Shown one piece after another: positions 6,286 through 9,071 of a stretch of 9,071 nt of DNA. Origin of the DNA: CAG-1000 sp964545285. Lineage in GTDB: Bacteria > Bacillota_I > Bacilli_A > RF39 > UBA660. The notes beneath the pieces are model-generated. The model did no database searches. It had not been told where the DNA came from and saw nothing but the letters and a program-made list of their open reading frames with translations. The stretch's first letter is position 1, and each line of letters begins with the position of its first letter. Where the stretch lies: NCBI GenBank assembly GCA_964545285.1, contig CAZJEW010000039.1, positions 1 through 9,071 of the forward strand, given 5' to 3'. The position numbers and the translations under genes were made by a program.

Positions 6286-6943
6286 TAGTATAATTGAAAA
6301 TGGTGTTTTGACAATAAATAATGTTATAATTTGTTTAATTTCCAGCCTTTTGTTAGGCTTGATAATTGCATTTGTTTGTATGAAAACTAGTAAATGTAGT
6401 AAAAACTTTATAATTACTTTATCTATATTACCGTTACTTGTTAGTGTAGTACTGATTATGGTTAATGGTAATTTAGGTACAAGTGTCGCAGTTTTAGGTG
6501 CATTTAGTTTAATAAGATTTAGGAGTATAGCTGGTAATTCTTCACAAATAGTTAATGTGTTTTGGGCAATGGCTATTGGTTTATCTATTGGAATGGGTCA
6601 AATATACTTTGCCATTATAATTACATTATTTGTTGGAGTAATATTAATAATATTTAATAAAATTAAATTTGGTGAAATTAATAATAATGAGCGTATTTTA
6701 AAAATATTAATACCAGAAGATTTAGATTATGAAAATGTTTTTGATAAAATATTGAAAGATAATACTAAAAATTATACTTTATTAAAAGTTGAAACTAAAA
6801 ATATGGGTAGTTTATTTGAGTTAAAATATAGTATAATATTAAAAGATAAAGTAAAGGATCAAGAGTTTATAAATAGTCTTAGAGTGAGAAATGGAAATTT
6901 AAAAGTAAATATATCACATCCACTATATGATGAACTTTTATAG
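6278..6943 (+). CDS. DUF4956 family membrane protein, VTC partner
   Basis: This 221-residue integral membrane protein has four predicted transmembrane helices at about 15-34, 44-62, 92-108 and 110-127, then a soluble C-terminal domain of about 95 residues, probably cytoplasmic. Between helices 2 and 3 is the family hallmark GAFSLIRFRS (74-83), whose conserved arginines R80 and R82 sit at a helix boundary, followed by a glycine-rich helix (AIGLSIGMG). DUF4956 proteins are repeatedly found beside VTC-domain proteins in Firmicutes and other bacteria. Here the genes overlap by 8 bases, which supports a physical or functional pair. By analogy with yeast VTC, where membrane segments conduct the growing polyphosphate, it might anchor the enzyme or pass its product, but this is inference. 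No biochemical function is known to me. Confidence 0.85.
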   Translation: MFNSIIENGVLTINNVIICLISSLLLGLIIAFVCMKTSKCSKNFIITLSILPLLVSVVLIMVNGNLGTSVAVLGAFSLIRFRSIAGNSSQIVNVFWAMAIGLSIGMGQIYFAIIITLFVGVILIIFNKIKFGEINNNERILKILIPEDLDYENVFDKILKDNTKNYTLLKVETKNMGSLFELKYSIILKDKVKDQEFINSLRVRNGNLKVNISHPLYDELL

Positions 6944-6951
6944 GTATGATT

Positions 6952-8640
6952 ATGAATAAAAAGAAAAAAATAATATTTATTAGTGTTTTAGTAATAATTC
7001 TTATAACAATATTAATAATTGTATTATGTAATAGGAATAATACTAATAGTGATGGAAGTAATATAACTGATATTGAGTATGATGACTCGTCTTATGATCA
7101 TGATTTTAGTAATGATGATATTAAAGCATTAGATTTAGATTTATATAGTGAGGTTGTAGAAATAAAGAGCGGAGGTGTATATTATTTAACTAATAGTTTA
7201 GATGGATATATTTTAGTAAATACTGATGAAAATATAGAAATAATTCTAGATAATGTAACTATTAAAAATAATAATGGACCTTGTATATATATTGAGTCAG
7301 CTAAAAATACATATATTGAATTAATAGGTAATAATACGTTAATTGATGGAAGTAGTTATAGTAATTTTGATAGTGAAACTGATGGAACTATTTATAGTAA
7401 AGATGATTTAATTATATTTGGTGATGGTACTTTAAATTTAACTAGTAATTATGCCGATGGAATAGTTTCTAAAGATGATTTAGTTATTAAAAATGGTGCA
7501 TATAATATTACTAGTATTGATGATGCTATAAGAGGAAAGGATTCATTAAGTATTTTAGATGGAACGTTTAATATTAATAGTAATGGTGATGCTTTTAAAT
7601 CAACTAATGATACTGATTCTTCAAAAGGATATATAATTGTTAAAAATGGTACATTTAATATTGAATGTGATTTAGATGCTTTTCAGGCAGAAACAATATT
7701 ATCTATAGAAAATGGTACATTTGATATTAAAACAAGTGATGGTGCTACTCTAAAAAGTACTAATAATAATTGGGGTAAAAATTATTATGGATATAGTAAT
7801 ACTACTTCAACTACTGAATCATCTAAAGCATTAAAAGCTGGTAACAATATTGTTATTGATAATGGTACATTTATTATTAATTCTAGTGATGACTCAATTC
7901 ATTCGAATAATTCGATATTAATCAATAATGGAACATTTAAAATAAATAGTGGTGATGATGGAATACATGCAGATAAATCTATTGTAATAAATGATGGAAG
8001 TATTACTATTAATGAAAGCTATGAGGGCATTGAAAGTAATGTAATAGTGATTAATTCAGGTAATATTGAAATTGTATCTAGTGATGATGGTATTAATGTT
8101 AATGGTGGGAATGACTCTTCGCCTTCAGGAAGACCTGGAGAAAACAATTATTCTGAGAGTAATAGTGATAATGTTTATTTAGAAATTAATGGAGGTACTA
8201 TCCATGTGAATGCTTCAGGAGATGGGCTTGATTCTAATGGTGATATTTACATGAATGGTGGATATGTTTCTGTAGATGGTCCTACTGATAATGGAAATGG
8301 ACCTCTTGATTATAATTCTTCATTCAAAATAACTGGTGGTACATTAATTGCAATTGGATCTTCTGGAATGGCACAAAATGTTTCTAGTAATAGTAGTCAG
8401 TACGGTGTATTAATTAATTTAAGCAATTCTTATAGTGCAGGAACTACAATTAAAATAGATGGAATAATCGAATATACATCGTTAAAATCATTTTCGTCTA
8501 TAGTTGTTTCTACTCCAAATATAGAAAAAACATCATATTCGTTACTTCTTAATAATAGTGAATATACTTCATTTACAGTATCTTCAATTACTACCAATAT
8601 AGGTTCTGGTGGAATGGGTAATATGAATGGAAGACATTAG
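6952..8640 (+). CDS. Membrane-anchored beta-helix protein, Cthe_2159/DUF4353 carbohydrate-binding type
   Basis: The 562-residue protein begins with a basic stretch (MNKKKK) and one hydrophobic helix (about 7-25), then an acidic low-complexity linker, so it is probably displayed outside the cell on an N-terminal anchor. A right-handed parallel beta-helix follows (about 65-460), built from rungs near 22 residues long with the repeating pattern NGTFxI-x-S-x-DDxI. Cthe_2159 of Clostridium thermocellum, the founding member, is a calcium-containing beta-helix that binds plant polysaccharides; the repeated Asp pairs here fit calcium sites. The C-terminal part (about 460-540) is a beta-rich cap, ending in GGMGNMNGRH. 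The cysteine after the anchor is not in a good lipobox (V-L-C), so a lipoprotein is unlikely. AGG (6942-6944) favours ATG 6952 over ATG 6946. The gene starts 8 bases after the DUF4956 stop and is therefore in the same operon; the ligand is unknown. Confidence 0.85.
   Translation: MNKKKKIIFISVLVIILITILIIVLCNRNNTNSDGSNITDIEYDDSSYDHDFSNDDIKALDLDLYSEVVEIKSGGVYYLTNSLDGYILVNTDENIEIILDNVTIKNNNGPCIYIESAKNTYIELIGNNTLIDGSSYSNFDSETDGTIYSKDDLIIFGDGTLNLTSNYADGIVSKDDLVIKNGAYNITSIDDAIRGKDSLSILDGTFNINSNGDAFKSTNDTDSSKGYIIVKNGTFNIECDLDAFQAETILSIENGTFDIKTSDGATLKSTNNNWGKNYYGYSNTTSTTESSKALKAGNNIVIDNGTFIINSSDDSIHSNNSILINNGTFKINSGDDGIHADKSIVINDGSITINESYEGIESNVIVINSGNIEIVSSDDGINVNGGNDSSPSGRPGENNYSESNSDNVYLEINGGTIHVNASGDGLDSNGDIYMNGGYVSVDGPTDNGNGPLDYNSSFKITGGTLIAIGSSGMAQNVSSNSSQYGVLINLSNSYSAGTTIKIDGIIEYTSLKSFSSIVVSTPNIEKTSYSLLLNNSEYTSFTVSSITTNIGSGGMGNMNGRH
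7645..8010 (+). repeat. 66-base periodic coding repeat in the beta-helix gene
   Basis: The motif AATGGTACATTT and close variants start at 7645, 7711, 7861 and 7927, with a degenerate copy aligned at 7993. Neighbouring copies are 66 bases (22 codons) apart, except for a 150-base gap between the second and third, where a longer loop (Asn/Ser/Thr-rich, with WGKNYYGY) is inserted. Each unit encodes one beta-helix rung. The copies are similar enough at DNA level to suggest internal duplication. Confidence 0.7.
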
Positions 8641-8652
8641 TCTTCTTTTTTT
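8629..8652 (+). terminator. Strong intrinsic terminator over the beta-helix gene stop codon
   Basis: GAAGAC (8630-8635) pairs perfectly with GTCTTC (8640-8645) around the ATTA loop, with an extra G-U pair at the base (8629/8646), followed by seven T residues (8646-8652). The TAG stop (8638-8640) is in the loop and 3' arm. This is the clearest rho-independent terminator in the window and ends the VTC operon before spoIVA. Confidence 0.87.
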
Positions 8653-8654
8653 GT

Positions 8655-8682
8655 GAATAATATTTTATAACTATCATATAGT
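8655..8682 (+). promoter_or_regulatory. Candidate sigma-E (mother cell) promoter for spoIVA
   Basis: CATATAGT (8675-8682) matches the sigma-E -10 consensus CATACAMT at six of eight positions. GAATAAT (8655-8661), 13 bases upstream, resembles the -35 element KMATATT at six of seven. In B. subtilis spoIVA is a sigma-E regulon gene, so position and gene identity agree. A vegetative reading with -10 TATAGT (8677-8682) is possible but lacks a good -35. The ribosome binding site AAAGTGGG (8693-8700) follows. Confidence 0.5.
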
Positions 8683-8705
8683 GTATTAGATGAAAGTGGG
8701 TACAT

Positions 8706-9071
8706 ATGGATAAAAATGAAATAATAAAAAGTTTAAGTAAAAAGTCAGGTGGTGAAATATATTTAGGTGTAGTAGGTGCTGTTAGATCTGGTAAAAGTAC
8801 ATTTATTAAAAAATGTATTGAAACTTTAATTTTACCTAATATTACTGATGAAGCTGAAAAGAAAAGATGTATGGATGAAATACCTCAAACATCTGCTGGT
8901 AAGCAAATAATGACAATTGAACCAAAATTTGTACCTAGTAATGGAGCAAATATTAAAGTTGATGACATTAGTGTTAATATTAAACTAGTAGATTGTGTTG
9001 GATATATAACTCCAGAAAGTATTGGTTATGAAGATGAAATGGGAAATCCTAGAATGGTTAAAACTCCTTGG
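8706..9071 (+). CDS. spoIVA: Stage IV sporulation protein A, spore coat morphogenetic ATPase, 5' part (3' end outside window)
   Basis: SpoIVA polymerises with ATP hydrolysis on the outer forespore membrane and forms the basement layer on which the spore coat is built. The 122 visible residues align closely with B. subtilis SpoIVA from its first residue: GGEIYLGVVGAVRSGKSTFIKK carries the Walker A motif (G24 to T32, K30), followed by LPNITDEAEKKR, the AGKQIMTIEPKFVP block (switch-like) and VDCVGY (Walker B-like, near residues 95-100), then GYEDEMGNPRMVKTPW. The full protein is about 490 residues, so roughly three quarters lies beyond the window. It is separated from the upstream operon by a strong terminator and has its own candidate sigma-E promoter. 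Its presence indicates a spore-former or a recent descendant of one. Confidence 0.96.
   Translation, partial: MDKNEIIKSLSKKSGGEIYLGVVGAVRSGKSTFIKKCIETLILPNITDEAEKKRCMDEIPQTSAGKQIMTIEPKFVPSNGANIKVDDISVNIKLVDCVGYITPESIGYEDEMGNPRMVKTPW

Noticed and set aside
6946..6951. ATG 6946 as start of the beta-helix gene
   Set aside because: It is only 1 base from AGG (6942-6944); ATG 6952 has usable spacing of 7 bases. The difference is two residues and remains uncertain.
7015..7035. Lipoprotein lipobox at the beta-helix protein N-terminus
   Set aside because: The residue before the cysteine is leucine, not Gly/Ala/Ser, so signal peptidase II processing is not supported.
1..9071. TGA-to-tryptophan recoding
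   Set aside because: All genes are complete with TGG tryptophans and no in-frame TGA, so the standard bacterial code applies.

Overview
This is a very AT-rich, gene-dense stretch with every gene on the + strand. It reads as a chromosomal segment of a low-GC Gram-positive bacterium of the Bacilli/Erysipelotrichia type, probably a compact-genome gut lineage. The basis is a single-chain glycyl-tRNA synthetase, SepF, DivIVA, a DnaE most like the Bacillus DnaE branch, and the sporulation ATPase SpoIVA. The standard genetic code fits: tryptophan is TGG, no reading frame contains TGA, and all eight complete gene ends use TAA or TAG. The species cannot be named from the sequence.

Layout: (1) 1-609, the 3' part of glyQS. 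(2) 690-1555, a cell-division pair, sepF and divIVA, apparently one transcription unit with an extended -10 promoter and a hairpin terminator. (3) 1610-5496, an unrecognised 319-residue protein followed by dnaE, each preceded by a nearly identical extended -10 element at the same distance from its ATG. The DnaE is short (959 residues), keeps the polymerase catalytic residues, has a PHP domain stripped of most metal ligands, and shows no recognisable clamp-binding motif. (4) 5593-8640, a tight three-gene operon: a VTC-domain (polyphosphate polymerase-like) protein, a four-helix membrane protein of the DUF4956 family, and a membrane-anchored beta-helix protein of the Cthe_2159/DUF4353 carbohydrate-binding type. 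It ends at a strong intrinsic terminator. (5) 8706 to the window end, the 5' part of spoIVA behind a candidate sigma-E promoter.

The division, replication and sporulation genes are housekeeping. The most unusual unit is the VTC-DUF4956-beta-helix operon. An enzyme that may make a phosphate polymer at the inner membrane face, a membrane partner and an anchored surface protein look like one envelope-linked system whose function is not established. A second pattern is that hairpins straddle the stop codons of glyQS, divIVA, dnaE and the beta-helix gene, so transcription ends and coding ends are compacted together. There is no gene-free stretch longer than about 100 bases, and I see no RNA gene, CRISPR array, insertion sequence or prophage signature.
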